From Helicobacter pylori Shi112 (lineage in GTDB: Bacteria > Campylobacterota > Campylobacteria > Campylobacterales > Helicobacteraceae), in the NCBI RefSeq assembly GCF_000277405.1, contig NC_017741.1:62001-126000 (forward strand): a stretch of 64,000 nucleotides of DNA, written 5' to 3'. The notes under the pieces were generated by a model. That model did not search any database and was not told where the DNA came from. It saw nothing but the letters and a program-made list of their open reading frames with translations. Positions 28,653-39,745 of the stretch are shown here, piece by piece (the first letter of the stretch is position 1; every line of letters begins with the position of its first letter). A program made the position numbers and the translations under genes.

Positions 28653-29183
28653 TCATTTGAATTTTTTATTTGAAAAAGATGCGTATGAGGGTTCTAGCAA
28701 GCGTTCCTGGTATTCTAAAAGAATCCTATCTTCGCTATTGAGCGAGTAGGCTTCATCGTATTTGCGCTTGATGATGCCCTTTAAAATGGTGTGCTGGACT
28801 TGGTATTTATCTTCTTTAAGCATTTCATCCACTAAAGCGTAAAGCTGAATGTCTTGAATGAGTAAATCTGAAATTTTAACGCTCTCTTTGTCAAACAATT
28901 CTTCATTAGTGCAATATTCATTCACTAAAATAAGCACTCGGTTATACACATCAGAGGCGATTTTAGCGTTCAGGGTTCTATAAATATAAGCTTTGATTTT
29001 TTTGAGTTGCTCTTCTAAATCTTCGCTGGTCTTGCTCGCTAAAGCCAGAATGCTTAAGATTTGAATCAGAGTCATCATTTTATGGCTTAAAGAACGGGTG
29101 CGCCATTTAATGAGAAGACGCATGAAATAAGACATTTTGATAGAAAGGCTACAGGGGAGGGTGTTTTTCTTGGGTTTTGGCAT
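28653..29183 (-). CDS. Conserved hypothetical helical protein
   Basis: A 176-residue protein without a domain I recognise (HP0095 in 26695 order). It is mostly helical and charged, with a basic N-terminus and a hydrophobic helix around residues 38-52 (LIQILSILALAS). A Lys/Glu-rich region follows, ending YQERLLEPSYASFSNKKFK. The start is uncertain: internal methionines at residues 17 and 21 are alternatives. It lies divergent from the dehydrogenase gene. Confidence 0.6.
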   Translation of the reverse strand: MPKPKKNTLPCSLSIKMSYFMRLLIKWRTRSLSHKMMTLIQILSILALASKTSEDLEEQLKKIKAYIYRTLNAKIASDVYNRVLILVNEYCTNEELFDKESVKISDLLIQDIQLYALVDEMLKEDKYQVQHTILKGIIKRKYDEAYSLNSEDRILLEYQERLLEPSYASFSNKKFK

Positions 29184-29255
29184 GCTTAGTTTCTTTTAAA
29201 AAAGGATTTTGTGGTTTAATTATATAACTTTAAAACTAATTCTAGGAGTAAAGAG

Positions 29256-30200
29256 ATGGAAACATTCAAAAAAGGCGTGGTCTTAGACGCTAAAAGCGTG
29301 GGGTTAAAGGCGCTAGAAGTTTTAAAAGAAGTGGCGGATTTTGATTTTTATGAGATCACTTCGCCTAATCAAGTGGTTGAGCGCTGCAAAGACGCTGAGA
29401 TTGTGGTGCTGAATAAAGTCATTATCACTCAAGAAATTTTAAGCCAATTGCCTAAACTCAAACTCATTTGCATCACCGCTACAGGCACGGATAATGTGGA
29501 TATAAAAAGCGCGAAAGCTTTAGGCATAGAAGTTAAAAATGTGAGCGCTTATTCTACAGAATCCGTAGCCCAGCACACTTTAGCGTACACGTTGTCTTTG
29601 CTAGGGAGGATCAATGATTACGATCATTATTGCAAAAGCGGGGAATATAGTCAAAGCGATATTTTTACGCACATTAGCGGTATTAAAATGGGGCTTATTA
29701 AAGGGAGTCAATGGGGGGTTATTGGTTTAGGGACAATCGGTAAAAGAGTCGCCAAGCTCGCTCAAGCTTTCGGGGCAAAGGTGGTGTATTATTCCCCTAA
29801 AGACAAAAAAGAAGAGTATGAGCGCTTGAGTTTAAAAGATTTGCTCACAACAAGCGATATTATCAGCATTCATGCCCCCTTAAATGAAAGCACGCGCGAT
29901 TTAATCGCTCTAAAAGAATTGCAAAGCCTAAAAGACGGGGCGATTTTAATCAATGTGGGGCGTGGGGGCATTGTGAATGAAAAGGATCTGGCTGGAATTT
30001 TAGAAACCAAAGATTTGTATTACGCGAGCGATGTGTTTGTGAAAGAGCCTTTTGAAAAAGATCATGCGTTTTTGAACCCAAAGATCCAAAATAAATTGCT
30101 TCTAACCCCCCATATCGCATGGGCGTATAGCGACAGCTTGAAAACCTTAGTAGAAAAAACCAAAGAAAATATCCAGGATTTTTTAGCTTCTCAAAAATAA
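29256..30200 (+). CDS. D-2-hydroxyacid dehydrogenase (NAD-dependent)
   Basis: A 314-residue member of the D-isomer 2-hydroxyacid dehydrogenase family (HP0096 in 26695 order). It has an NAD-binding motif GVIGLGTIGKRVAK in the middle. The catalytic Arg is within the INVGRGG region's family position, and the His pair element is LLTPHIAWAY near residue 288. It has no C-terminal ACT domain, so it is not a classical SerA. Likely substrates are glyoxylate, hydroxypyruvate or a similar 2-oxoacid. An AGGAG ribosome site lies ahead of the ATG. Confidence 0.85.
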   Translation: METFKKGVVLDAKSVGLKALEVLKEVADFDFYEITSPNQVVERCKDAEIVVLNKVIITQEILSQLPKLKLICITATGTDNVDIKSAKALGIEVKNVSAYSTESVAQHTLAYTLSLLGRINDYDHYCKSGEYSQSDIFTHISGIKMGLIKGSQWGVIGLGTIGKRVAKLAQAFGAKVVYYSPKDKKEEYERLSLKDLLTTSDIISIHAPLNESTRDLIALKELQSLKDGAILINVGRGGIVNEKDLAGILETKDLYYASDVFVKEPFEKDHAFLNPKIQNKLLLTPHIAWAYSDSLKTLVEKTKENIQDFLASQK

Positions 30201-30246
30201 ACGCAAAAAAGGGGGTTTAATTGTTGGGCTTTTCTCCCCTTTTGCC
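30201..30246 (+). terminator. Probable terminator after the dehydrogenase gene
   Basis: GCAAAA(AA)GGGG near 30203 pairs with CCCCTTTTGC near 30235-30245, with a two-base bulge and a T-rich loop. Confidence 0.35.
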
Positions 30247-30456
30247 GTGGAGCGCCCCCTTTCTAAAGCAAGGGGCTTCCTAACTAAAGCATTCATTGAG
30301 TGCTAACACGAAAGGCTCTTTAAAGTCTGCATGGGTATTTCCTACCCTATAAAAGACTAGGGGGATTTTAACCTCTTTTAGCTTTGAATATAACCTGACG
30401 GCTATGCGCTTTTGCACCCTAAAGGACAGAGTTTTTTGCGCTAGTGGGATAAAATC
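30247..30456 (-). repeat. Intergenic repeat copy B with small open frame
   Basis: This is the better-preserved copy of the 15165-15365 repeat, on the minus strand. One frame is open for about 65 codons (30474 to 30279) but has no ATG. It reads RIAVRLYSKLKEVK, KIPLVFYRVGN, then FKEPFVLALNECFS before a TAG. After the stop comes a GC-rich hairpin (about 30249-30274). It lies beyond the terminator of the lipoprotein gene at 30544-31257 and has the same orientation as that gene. Together with its flanks it fills the 343-bp gap from 30201 to 30543. Confidence 0.7.
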
Positions 30457-30497
30457 TAAACAATGGAGTAAGGTTTAATGGTTTTTAACCCAATTAA

Positions 30498-30528
30498 GAA
30501 AAAACCTTTAGGTGGATTGACCTAAAGG
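30498..30528 (-). terminator. Rho-independent terminator of the lipoprotein gene
   Basis: CCTTTAGGT/ACCTAAAGG arms (30505-30513, 30520-30528) with a 6-base loop. A T-run follows on the minus strand (30504-30498). Confidence 0.75.
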
Positions 30529-30543
30529 CTTTAAAGGGGATGA

Positions 30544-31257
30544 TCACATCTTAGAAATATCAATTTTAAAGGTGTGGATTTCATCTTCTAAAAAGACTTT
30601 AACCACCACCACACCCGGGGTTTTAAGGTTTTTGGTATCCACCACCACAAACCCTCCCTTAGCCTTGTTTTCAACATTAAGGGTGTTGTTTTTAAGGTAA
30701 TTGATCGCTAGGATTTTTAAAGCTTGGCGGCTTTCTTGCATGACTTCTTGCTCTTCTACATCATCCATCATCATCATGCCAAAGCCTGGCCCATACATGC
30801 CCATTCCCCCATACATCAAGCCATTATAAGCTAAAAATCCCCCTTGCCCGTAATAAAACATAGGCGGGGTGATCATATTGACATTATCAATAGGGGTGGT
30901 CGGCACGGCAATATTAAAACTTTGTAAAATACCCTCAAAATCAAAACTGGATTTCATCACCTGTCTTAGGCTTAAGACCGGTAAAATCGTTTGGTTGATA
31001 GACACCGAAATGGCTTTACGGCTAAACACCACAGGATTTCCCTCTAAAACTTGCGCCGCTACATACAGCACTAAAGGGGACTCGCTCAAGCCTTTCAATT
31101 TGCTTTGAGCGATTTCTAGCTGGACTTTAGATTTGGCTTGCGTGGAAGTCATCACTTGAATCCCATTATTATAGGATGTAACATGTTCAGGCGTGATCTT
31201 ATAGCTCGCGCAAGCGCTCATCAGTAAGGCTATCGCTACTAAAACGATTTTTTTCAT
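30544..31257 (-). CDS. Helicobacter lipoprotein with Met/Tyr/Gly-rich segment
   Basis: A 237-residue predicted lipoprotein of unknown function (HP0097 in 26695 order). I start at the ATG at 31257 because AAAGGGG lies just upstream; the earlier in-frame ATG at 31272 lacks a site. The signal peptide ends in a lipobox LLMSAC. The mature protein has a mixed alpha/beta region, then a Met/Tyr/Gly stretch (NGLMYGGMGMYGPGFGMMMM, about residues 143-162), an acidic DDVEEQEV and a C-terminal beta-rich region (GVVVVKVFLEDE). The Met/Tyr/Gly motif resembles that in the 586-residue protein at 13354-15114. Confidence 0.8.
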   Translation of the reverse strand: MKKIVLVAIALLMSACASYKITPEHVTSYNNGIQVMTSTQAKSKVQLEIAQSKLKGLSESPLVLYVAAQVLEGNPVVFSRKAISVSINQTILPVLSLRQVMKSSFDFEGILQSFNIAVPTTPIDNVNMITPPMFYYGQGGFLAYNGLMYGGMGMYGPGFGMMMMDDVEEQEVMQESRQALKILAINYLKNNTLNVENKAKGGFVVVDTKNLKTPGVVVVKVFLEDEIHTFKIDISKM

Positions 31258-31313
31258 CAAAACCCCTTTCATTCAAAGTTTAATTTTCGTTTAGAGTTTA
31301 TTTATTATAGTGT

Positions 31314-31319
31314 GTTTTA
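31314..31319 (-). promoter_or_regulatory. -10 box of the lipoprotein gene
   Basis: TATAAT on the minus strand, about 57 bp ahead of the ATG at 31257. Confidence 0.55.
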
Positions 31320-31363
31320 ACTTAAAATGTAACTCTTGTTAAGGCTAAAAGCTCAAAAAAGCT

Positions 31364-32836
<1,473 letters not shown>

Positions 32837-32963
32837 TTATATTTGGATAATTTCAAGTCGTAGCATACCCTAAAAGAGCGAATGCAACCTTAAAAGGGTT
32901 TTTGATGAGAATGATGGATCGTCTTTTTAATCCAATTTAATTTTTGATTTATGCTTAAAATAC

Positions 32964-32969
32964 TATAAT
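32964..32969 (+). promoter_or_regulatory. -10 box of tlpA
   Basis: A TATAAT in the thrC-tlpA divergent region gives a start near 32976 and a leader of about 50 nt. Confidence 0.6.
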
Positions 32970-33026
32970 GCGGTTTAAAATTTTGCCGCAAATGGGCAAA
33001 AAATTTCATCATAGTAAGGTTGTGTT

Positions 33027-35063
33027 TTGTCTAAAGGTTTGAGTATCGGTAATAAAATCATATTGTGCGTGGCGTTGATTGTGATCGTGTGCGTGAGCAT
33101 TTTAGGGGTGTCCTTAAACAGCAGGGTGAAAGAGATTTTAAAAGAAAATGCCCTGCATTCTATGCAAGATAGTTTGCATTTCAAGGTTAAGGAAGTGCAA
33201 GGGATTTTAGAAAACACTTATACGAGCGTGGGCATTGTCAAAGCAATGCTCCCTAAAGACACCAAAAGAGAAATCAAAATCCACTTGTTAAAAAACTTCA
33301 TTTTAGCCAATTCGCATGTCGCTGGGGTGAGCATGTTTTTTAAAGACAGAGAAGATTTAAGATTCACGCTTTTAAGGGATAACGATACGATTAAGTTGGT
33401 GGAAAATCCGTCATTGGGGAATAACCCTTTAGTGCAAAAAACGATGAAAAATAAAGAAATTTCTAAAAGCTTGCCTTATTATAGGAAAATGCCTAATGGG
33501 GCGGAAGTTTATGGGGTTAATATTCTTTTACCTTTATTGAATGAAAACACTCAAGAGGCTGTAGGGGCTTTGATGATTTTCTTTTCTATTGACAGCTTCA
33601 GTAATGAAATCACTAAAAACAGGAGCGATTTGTTTTTAATTGGCGTTAAGGGTAAAGTGCTTTTGAGCGCGAATAAGAGTTTGCAAGACAAATCTATCGC
33701 AGAAATTTATAAGAGCGTTCCTAAAGCCACCAACGAAGTGATGGCTATTTTAGAAAACGGCTCTAACGGCTCTAAAGCGACTTTAGAATACCTGGATCCC
33801 TTTAGCCATAAGGAAAATTTTTTAGCCGTTGAAACCTTTAAAATGCTAGGCAAAACAGAAAGTAGAGACAATCTTAATTGGATGATCGCTTCAATCATTG
33901 AAAAAGACAAGGTCTATGAGCAAGTAGGCTCGGTGCGTTTTATGGTGATCGTGGCGAGCGCTATCATGGTGTTAGCCTTGATTATAGCGATCACTCTCTT
34001 AATGCGAGCGATTGTGAGCAATCGTTTGGAAGCCGTTTCTAGCACCTTATCTCATTTCTTCAAATTATTGAACAATCAAGCCAATTCCAGCGGTATTAAA
34101 TTGGTTGAAGCGAAATCTAATGACGAATTAGGCCGCATGCAAACAGCGATCAATAAAAATATCTTGCAAACCCAAAAAATCATGCAAGAAGACAGGCAAG
34201 CCGTCCAAGACACCATTAAAGTGGTTTCAGATGTGAAAACAGGGAATTTTGCGGTGCGCATCACGGCTGAGCCCGCAAGCCCTGATTTGAAAGAATTGAG
34301 AGACGCGTTAAATGGAATCATGGATTATTTGCAAGAAAGCGTAGGGACTCACATGCCAAGCATTTTTAAAATCTTTGAAAGCTATTCTGGTTTGGATTTT
34401 AGAGGCCGGATCCAAAACGCTTCGGGTAGGGTGGAATTGGTTACTAACGCTTTAGGGCAAGAAATCCAAAAAATGCTAGAAACTTCGTCTAATTTTGCCA
34501 AAGATTTAGCGAACGATAGCGCGAATTTAAAAGAATGCGTGCAAAATTTAGAAAAGGCTTCAAACTCCCAACACAAAAGCTTGATGGAAACTTCTAAAAC
34601 GATAGAAAATATCACCACTTCCATTCAAGGCGTGAGCTCTCAAAGTGAAGCCATGATTGAACAAGGGCAAGACATTAAAAGCATTGTAGAAATCATTAGA
34701 GATATTGCCGATCAAACCAATCTTTTAGCCCTAAACGCCGCTATTGAAGCCGCAAGAGCCGGCGAGCATGGCAGAGGCTTTGCGGTGGTGGCTGATGAGG
34801 TGAGAAAGCTCGCTGAAAGGACGCAAAAATCGCTCAGCGAGATTGAAGCTAATATTAATATTCTCGTTCAAAGCATTTCAGACACGAGCGAGAGCATTAA
34901 AAACCAGGTTAAAGAAGTGGAAGAAATCAACGCTTCTATTGAAGCCTTAAGATCAGTTACTGAGGGCAATCTAAAAATCGCTAGCGATTCTTTAGAAATC
35001 AGTCAAGAAATTGACAAAGTTTCTAACGATATTTTAGAAGATGTGAATAAAAAGCAGTTTTAA
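33027..35063 (+). CDS. tlpA: Methyl-accepting chemotaxis protein TlpA
   Basis: A transmembrane chemoreceptor of 678 residues. It starts on TTG at 33027, supported by TAAGG about 8 bases upstream and by the immediate membrane helix ([18 protein letters not shown]). A double-PDC periplasmic sensor follows (about 40-300), then a second membrane helix (about 305-330), a HAMP-like linker and a signalling domain with tip [21 protein letters not shown]. It ends [10 protein letters not shown]. TlpA has been linked to arginine, bicarbonate and acid responses. Its stop shares one base with the start of queH (TAATG), an unusual pairing of chemotaxis and tRNA modification genes. Confidence 0.95.
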   Translation: MSKGLSIGNKIILCVALIVIVCVSILGVSLNSRVKEILKENALHSMQDSLHFKVKEVQGILENTYTSVGIVKAMLPKDTKREIKIHLLKNFILANSHVAGVSMFFKDREDLRFTLLRDNDTIKLVENPSLGNNPLVQKTMKNKEISKSLPYYRKMPNGAEVYGVNILLPLLNENTQEAVGALMIFFSIDSFSNEITKNRSDLFLIGVKGKVLLSANKSLQDKSIAEIYKSVPKATNEVMAILENGSNGSKATLEYLDPFSHKENFLAVETFKMLGKTESRDNLNWMIASIIEKDKVYEQVGSVRFMVIVASAIMVLALIIAITLLMRAIVSNRLEAVSSTLSHFFKLLNNQANSSGIKLVEAKSNDELGRMQTAINKNILQTQKIMQEDRQAVQDTIKVVSDVKTGNFAVRITAEPASPDLKELRDALNGIMDYLQESVGTHMPSIFKIFESYSGLDFRGRIQNASGRVELVTNALGQEIQKMLETSSNFAKDLANDSANLKECVQNLEKASNSQHKSLMETSKTIENITTSIQGVSSQSEAMIEQGQDIKSIVEIIRDIADQTNLLALNAAIEAARAGEHGRGFAVVADEVRKLAERTQKSLSEIEANINILVQSISDTSESIKNQVKEVEEINASIEALRSVTEGNLKIASDSLEISQEIDKVSNDILEDVNKKQF

Positions 35064-36169
35064 TGCTCATTCATATTTGCTGTTCGGTGGATAACCTTTA
35101 TTTTTTAAAAAAGGCTAAAGAGGCTTTTGCGGGTGAAAAAATGATAGGGTTTTTTTATAACCCCAATATCCACCCTTATAGCGAATACTTGTTGCGTTTA
35201 GAAGATGTGAAACGCGCTTGCGAGATGCTAGAAATTGAATTGCTTGAGGGCGATTATGAATTAGAAAAATTTTTAGATAAAGCTAAGGGTAAGGAATTGT
35301 TAGGGGAAAAAAGCGAACGCTGTTTTGAGTGCTTTGATTTACGCTTGGAAGCGAGCGCTCTAAAAGCCTTTGAATTAGGGGAAGAAAAATTCACCACGAC
35401 CTTACTCACAAGCCCTAAAAAAGACCCTAACCAGCTCATCGCTAAGGGACAACACATCGCGCAAAGGCACAATTTGGAATTTGTTGTGTTTAGAAACGAT
35501 AATTTTGAACATTTTAAGAGCGAGTTGGATTTAAACTTGCAAGCTTTGGCGAGAGAAAATGAGCTTTATCGGCAAAATTATTGCGGTTGCCAATTCGCTT
35601 TAAAAATCCAAAAAGAATCCCAAAACAGAAGCCCCTTTGAGCTTTACTCGCCTTTAAAACGCCAGATTTTACCCGCAAGCGTTGAAGAAAGAACGCAAGT
35701 TTTTAGAGCGCTAAACGCAGCTAAAAAGGACGCTAATAAGCCTTTTTTAGCCCAAAAAACGATCGCAACTTACCGCTTATTGAATGGGGGCGTGTGGCTT
35801 TCTAAAAATTCAAACCCCTTGAATTGCTATATTTTAGCGCGCTCTAAAAGTAAGGCTAAAGTAAGGATTAACGATTTAAGGTGGGTTTTTTCCCAGCGTT
35901 TAAACGCGCTAGTAGGTTATAGCCAAAGAGATGAAACCTTGTTTTTAACTTTAGAAAGCCTTAATGCTCTTATGGCAAAAAACTACGAAAGTTTAAAAGA
36001 GTTAAGCCTTAACCCTTTAAATTATGAAGAAGAGTTGTCTTTAAGGGCGTTAGTGAGCGGGAGCGAGAGCGTTAATCCTATTATCGTGCTAGAAGAACGC
36101 ATGGAAAAAACCCTTTTTGTAGAAATTAAAAGCATTTTTCAAGAAGAAAAGGTGTTTTATTTGCTCTAA
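35063..36169 (+). CDS. queH: Epoxyqueuosine reductase QueH (DUF208) with C-terminal extension
   Basis: QueH reduces epoxyqueuosine to queuosine in tRNA in organisms lacking the cobalamin enzyme QueG. The N-terminal ~190 residues hold the DUF208 cysteines: HICCSVDN at the start (vicinal Cys), ERCFECFDLRL in the middle, and NYCGCQFAL, which together bind an iron-sulfur cluster and second metal. A further ~180 residues form a C-terminal extension of unknown role (LSKNSNPLNCYILARSKSK onward). The start overlaps tlpA by one base. Function is from family knowledge; HP0100 in 26695 order. Confidence 0.85.
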   Translation: MLIHICCSVDNLYFLKKAKEAFAGEKMIGFFYNPNIHPYSEYLLRLEDVKRACEMLEIELLEGDYELEKFLDKAKGKELLGEKSERCFECFDLRLEASALKAFELGEEKFTTTLLTSPKKDPNQLIAKGQHIAQRHNLEFVVFRNDNFEHFKSELDLNLQALARENELYRQNYCGCQFALKIQKESQNRSPFELYSPLKRQILPASVEERTQVFRALNAAKKDANKPFLAQKTIATYRLLNGGVWLSKNSNPLNCYILARSKSKAKVRINDLRWVFSQRLNALVGYSQRDETLFLTLESLNALMAKNYESLKELSLNPLNYEEELSLRALVSGSESVNPIIVLEERMEKTLFVEIKSIFQEEKVFYLL

Positions 36170-36284
36170 GCCAAATTAAAATACAGCGTTGTGTGTGGGT
36201 GGGGGTTATAGTAAAACATGCAAGTAATTTAAAATCAATTTAAGATAATTAGGCATAATAGTCGCAAAAAGTTTAAGGCTGTAT

Positions 36285-37046
36285 TTGAAAACTCTATTTA
36301 GTGTTTATCTCTTTTTATCGTTGAATCCACTCTTTTTAGAAGCTAAAGAAATCACTTGGTCTCAATTCTTAGAAAATTTTAAAAACAAGAATGAAGACGA
36401 CAAACCTAAACCCCTAACCCTTGATAAAAACAATGAAAAACAGAAAATCCTAGACAAAAACCAGCAAATCTTAAAAAGGGCTTTGGAAAAAAGCCTTAAG
36501 TTTTTCTTTATTTTTGGATACAACTATTCGCAAGCCGCTTATTCAACCACTAATCAAAACTTGACTCTTATGGCTAATAGCATAGGGTTTAATACCGCTA
36601 CAGGCTTGGAGCATTTTTTAAGAAACCACCCTAAAGTCGGTTTTAGAATCTTTAGCGTCTATAACTATTCCCATTCCGTTTCGCTCTCCCAGCCTCAAAT
36701 CCTAATGGTGCAAAATTACGGGGGCGCGTTAGATTTTTCTTGGATTTTTGTGGATAAAAAAACCTATCGTTTTAGGAGTTATTTGGGAATCGCTTTAGAG
36801 CAAGGGGTGTTATTGGTGGATACGATTAAATCCGGCGCTATCACAACAATCATCCCAAGAAGTAAGAAAACCTTTTTTCAAGCCCCCTTTCGCTTTGGTT
36901 TTATCGTGGATTTTATCGGCTATTTGTCTTTGCAGTTTGGGATTGAAATGCCTTTAGTGAGGAATGTTTTTTACACCTACAATAACCATCAAGAAAGATT
37001 CAAACCACGATTTAACGCTAATCTTTCTTTAATCGTTTCGTTTTAG
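36285..37046 (+). CDS. Predicted outer membrane protein
   Basis: A 253-residue exported protein (HP0101 in 26695 order). It starts on TTG at 36285 with AAGG about 8 bases upstream. A signal peptide (KTLFSVYLFLSLNPLFLEA) is followed by a charged spacer (about 22-70), then strands typical of the Hop/Hor/Hof-like barrel. The end LSLIVSF places an aromatic at the C-terminus. No ligand or function is recognised. It converges on the glycosyltransferase gene, and the two 3' ends overlap by 18 bp. Confidence 0.7.
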   Translation: MKTLFSVYLFLSLNPLFLEAKEITWSQFLENFKNKNEDDKPKPLTLDKNNEKQKILDKNQQILKRALEKSLKFFFIFGYNYSQAAYSTTNQNLTLMANSIGFNTATGLEHFLRNHPKVGFRIFSVYNYSHSVSLSQPQILMVQNYGGALDFSWIFVDKKTYRFRSYLGIALEQGVLLVDTIKSGAITTIIPRSKKTFFQAPFRFGFIVDFIGYLSLQFGIEMPLVRNVFYTYNNHQERFKPRFNANLSLIVSF

Positions 37047-37811
37047 ACTCCCTTTAGATTCTCTTTTAAATAAGCCCATGATCTTTCTGGGGTATTTTAA
37101 AAGCATGGAAAAAACATTCGCTTGAATGCCGTTTTCTTGGCACGCTCTCAAATTTTCTTTATTCCTTAATAAAAGGCTTTTAAACCCCCTTGCGCTAACC
37201 CCACCGGTGCGCATGACGACTAACACTTCTTTCAAATAAGAAAAGCTTATTTTTTGCACCACAAACAAGCGGATGATCATCTCAAAATCCGCTGAAATTT
37301 TATAGTCGGTTTTGTAGAGTCCATAGCGTTCATAAATGGCTTTTTTGACAAAAAGCGTAGGGTGCGCTGGCACCACGCCATAAAGCAAGGTTTTAGGGTC
37401 AAACTCCCCACTTTCATAATAACGGACCACTTTTTCTAAACAATCAGGTTTGACAAACACCAGATCCGCATACACGCTATCGCAATTTTTGTTTTCAAAC
37501 TCATGCACCACTTTTTCTACCACAAACTCATCTTTGTAAAAATCATCGCTATTCAATAAAGCGATAATATCCCCACTAGAACGCTTTATGCCTTTATTCA
37601 TAGCGTCATAAATGCCCTCATCTTTTTCACTTATTGCACAAGCGATTTTATCTCTGTATTTTTGAATGATTTCTAAAGTGCCATCCGTGCTAGCCCCATC
37701 TATAATGATGTATTCAATGTTTTTATAAGTTTGATTAAGCACGGAAAGAATGGTGTCTTCAATGGTTTTTTCGCTATTAAAACACGCCGTGATCACAGAA
37801 ACTTTTAACAA
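37029..37811 (-). CDS. Family 2 glycosyltransferase, LPS assembly
   Basis: A 260-residue GT2 glycosyltransferase with GT-A fold. The N-terminus SVITACFNSEKTIEDTI, the acidic IIIDGASTDGT and the nucleotide-metal motif LLNSDDFY are clear. This is HP0102 in 26695 order; I recall reports that it adds fucose in building the LPS 'Trio' region and that its mRNA is lowered by the small RNA RepG through the shared tlpB leader. It starts 30 bp after tlpB and is probably cotranscribed with it. A basic tail (RESKGSLKRND) may bind the inner membrane. Confidence 0.88.
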   Translation of the reverse strand: MLKVSVITACFNSEKTIEDTILSVLNQTYKNIEYIIIDGASTDGTLEIIQKYRDKIACAISEKDEGIYDAMNKGIKRSSGDIIALLNSDDFYKDEFVVEKVVHEFENKNCDSVYADLVFVKPDCLEKVVRYYESGEFDPKTLLYGVVPAHPTLFVKKAIYERYGLYKTDYKISADFEMIIRLFVVQKISFSYLKEVLVVMRTGGVSARGFKSLLLRNKENLRACQENGIQANVFSMLLKYPRKIMGLFKRESKGSLKRND

Positions 37812-37841
37812 TCCAACCCTTTTTTAATCAACTCCCCCTGA

Positions 37842-39539
37842 TTAAGTTTTAAACAAATTCACTTGTTTGTCTAAATTCATGGTCGTTTCGCTCACATGCA
37901 TAGCGATGTTTAAAATATCTGAAGAATCAGTTAAAGTCTTAGAAGACACTTTTTCCACTTCTACAAAATCGCTTACCATAGCTTCAATTTGGTGTCCGGA
38001 TTTGGCGTAATCGTCCATGCTTTGATTGCTGTCTGATACGACTGAGCTTAAATTGGAACTCATTTTGTCGTAAGTTTCTTGCACGCTTTTACTCATATCG
38101 CTCAAGCGCTCCATTTTTTGCGAATTGAGATTCATTTGCGAGCTTACAGCATCGATTTCTTGGACAATCACCATGATAGTGGAATTGATTTCGGCTAAAG
38201 ACTTTTGAGTGCGCCCGGCTAAATTCCTAACTTCATCAGCCACCACCGCAAAGCCTCTGCCATGCTCGCCGGCCCGTGCGGCTTCAATAGCGGCGTTTAG
38301 GGCTAAAAGATTGGTTTGATCGGCAATATCATTGATAATATCCAAAATGGATTTGACATCATCAGCGTTACGGCTTAGTTGCTCCACTTTGCTAGAGAGT
38401 TCCTCTTCAGTGTGCGCGCTCTCTGTGATTTGAGAAAATAAATCCCCGATCGCATCCTTACTCTCTTTGACAAGCGCTTGCGTTTCAATCAAACGCTTCC
38501 TTAACCCTTGAGACTGCTCTATGGAAGCACTCATCATGCTCGCTATACCAGTGGCTTTATTTTTTACGGAATCTAGGGTGGTTGATGAATTTTTCATGCT
38601 CTTTTGGGTTTCTTGCGCGATTTGGACTAATTTATCCATTGAAGTTTTATTGAGGGTGGAAGTCCCTTTAATCTCTTCTATGATCAAGCGGGCGTTTTCC
38701 ACAAACAAATTGACCCCACGGCCCACTTGCGAGATTTCATCGTTGCGATCATCCACATCAATTTTGGCCCTCAAATCCTTATCCCCATGGCTGAAAGCGT
38801 TGATTTTAAGGACCAGTTCATCAATGCGTTTCACGATCCTTAATTTAGCGTATATGAGCGTCAAAACCACTAACGCTATCGTCGCTGTCAGTATCCAAAG
38901 GAATAATTTCGTGGCGCTTTCATTAAAAACCTTGTCCACGCCTTCTGTGATCGCTTTATTTTCTGTGTTAATGTCAGTGTAATAAGAAGTCGTTGCGATC
39001 ACCATTGAAGACACCTCATCATAATGCGAATAGGCGAATTTTTTCTCCGGCACGCCTCCATCGTATTTAGGCATTTTATAATAAGTGTAGCCTCCCCCTT
39101 TTTTAGCCGCTTCCAAATACCCCCTAACATAATACACCCCATCAACGCTCTGAGCGTCAAGCCCTGATTGGCCTACGGTTTTAGGATTGACTGGATCAAA
39201 CAAGACTATCCCGTTTTTATCCACCACCACCATATAAATCATGCCCTTATCGTCGTTAATGCGTTTAAAATAATCCAAAGCCATTTTTCTTGCAGTGGTA
39301 TTGTCAAAATTTTTGTAATACTCATGAATGCCCTGTTCAAGAAGTTTTGTCATGTAAGCGAGCGTTTTTTCACGCTTTTTGTATTGCTCGGTTTCTAAAT
39401 GCTCCTTGAGTTGCGCTAACGCATCTTTTTGCATAACCTTTACAAAACCAATAAAAAGCCCCCCTAAAGAAATAAGCGCGGCTAACACGACCAGCACGAT
39501 ACGAGTCCCTAACGAAGCAAACATTGAAGAAAACACCAT
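37842..39539 (-). CDS. tlpB: Methyl-accepting chemotaxis protein TlpB
   Basis: A chemoreceptor of 565 residues. It has a membrane helix (about 11-35), a single PAS/PDC-like periplasmic domain, a second membrane helix (about 215-235), a HAMP domain and a signalling hairpin with [21 protein letters not shown]. The sensor keeps the urea-contacting Asp in VVLFDP-type context ([10 protein letters not shown]; Asp114 in published numbering, 115 as counted here). TlpB mediates repellent responses to acid and AI-2 and binds urea. Its leader carries a G8 tract, target of the small RNA RepG. The downstream glycosyltransferase is probably in the same operon. Confidence 0.95.
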   Translation of the reverse strand: MVFSSMFASLGTRIVLVVLAALISLGGLFIGFVKVMQKDALAQLKEHLETEQYKKREKTLAYMTKLLEQGIHEYYKNFDNTTARKMALDYFKRINDDKGMIYMVVVDKNGIVLFDPVNPKTVGQSGLDAQSVDGVYYVRGYLEAAKKGGGYTYYKMPKYDGGVPEKKFAYSHYDEVSSMVIATTSYYTDINTENKAITEGVDKVFNESATKLFLWILTATIALVVLTLIYAKLRIVKRIDELVLKINAFSHGDKDLRAKIDVDDRNDEISQVGRGVNLFVENARLIIEEIKGTSTLNKTSMDKLVQIAQETQKSMKNSSTTLDSVKNKATGIASMMSASIEQSQGLRKRLIETQALVKESKDAIGDLFSQITESAHTEEELSSKVEQLSRNADDVKSILDIINDIADQTNLLALNAAIEAARAGEHGRGFAVVADEVRNLAGRTQKSLAEINSTIMVIVQEIDAVSSQMNLNSQKMERLSDMSKSVQETYDKMSSNLSSVVSDSNQSMDDYAKSGHQIEAMVSDFVEVEKVSSKTLTDSSDILNIAMHVSETTMNLDKQVNLFKT

Positions 39540-39599
39540 TCATCTCCTAATCAATCATTTTTAAGTCAAACCCTAATTTTAGAATTCAGCTTCTAAATG

Positions 39600-39607
39600 C
39601 CCCCCCC
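39600..39607 (-). promoter_or_regulatory. Homopolymeric G8 tract in the tlpB leader (RepG target)
   Basis: Eight G residues on the tlpB strand, about 60 bp ahead of its ATG. H. pylori RepG RNA is known to pair with this repeat, and tract length sets how strongly tlpB and the downstream glycosyltransferase are repressed. The repG gene is not in the window. Confidence 0.75.
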
Positions 39608-39745
39608 GAAAAATGAGGGATGCAAAACAAAATTAAACCCCGGTTGTTTGAAAACCGCCAAAAAAGTAAAAAGCCAACAATCTAGGATTATAGAACACCC
39701 TTTTTTAAATTAAACTTAAGAGTAAAATAATAAAAATAAAAAATT

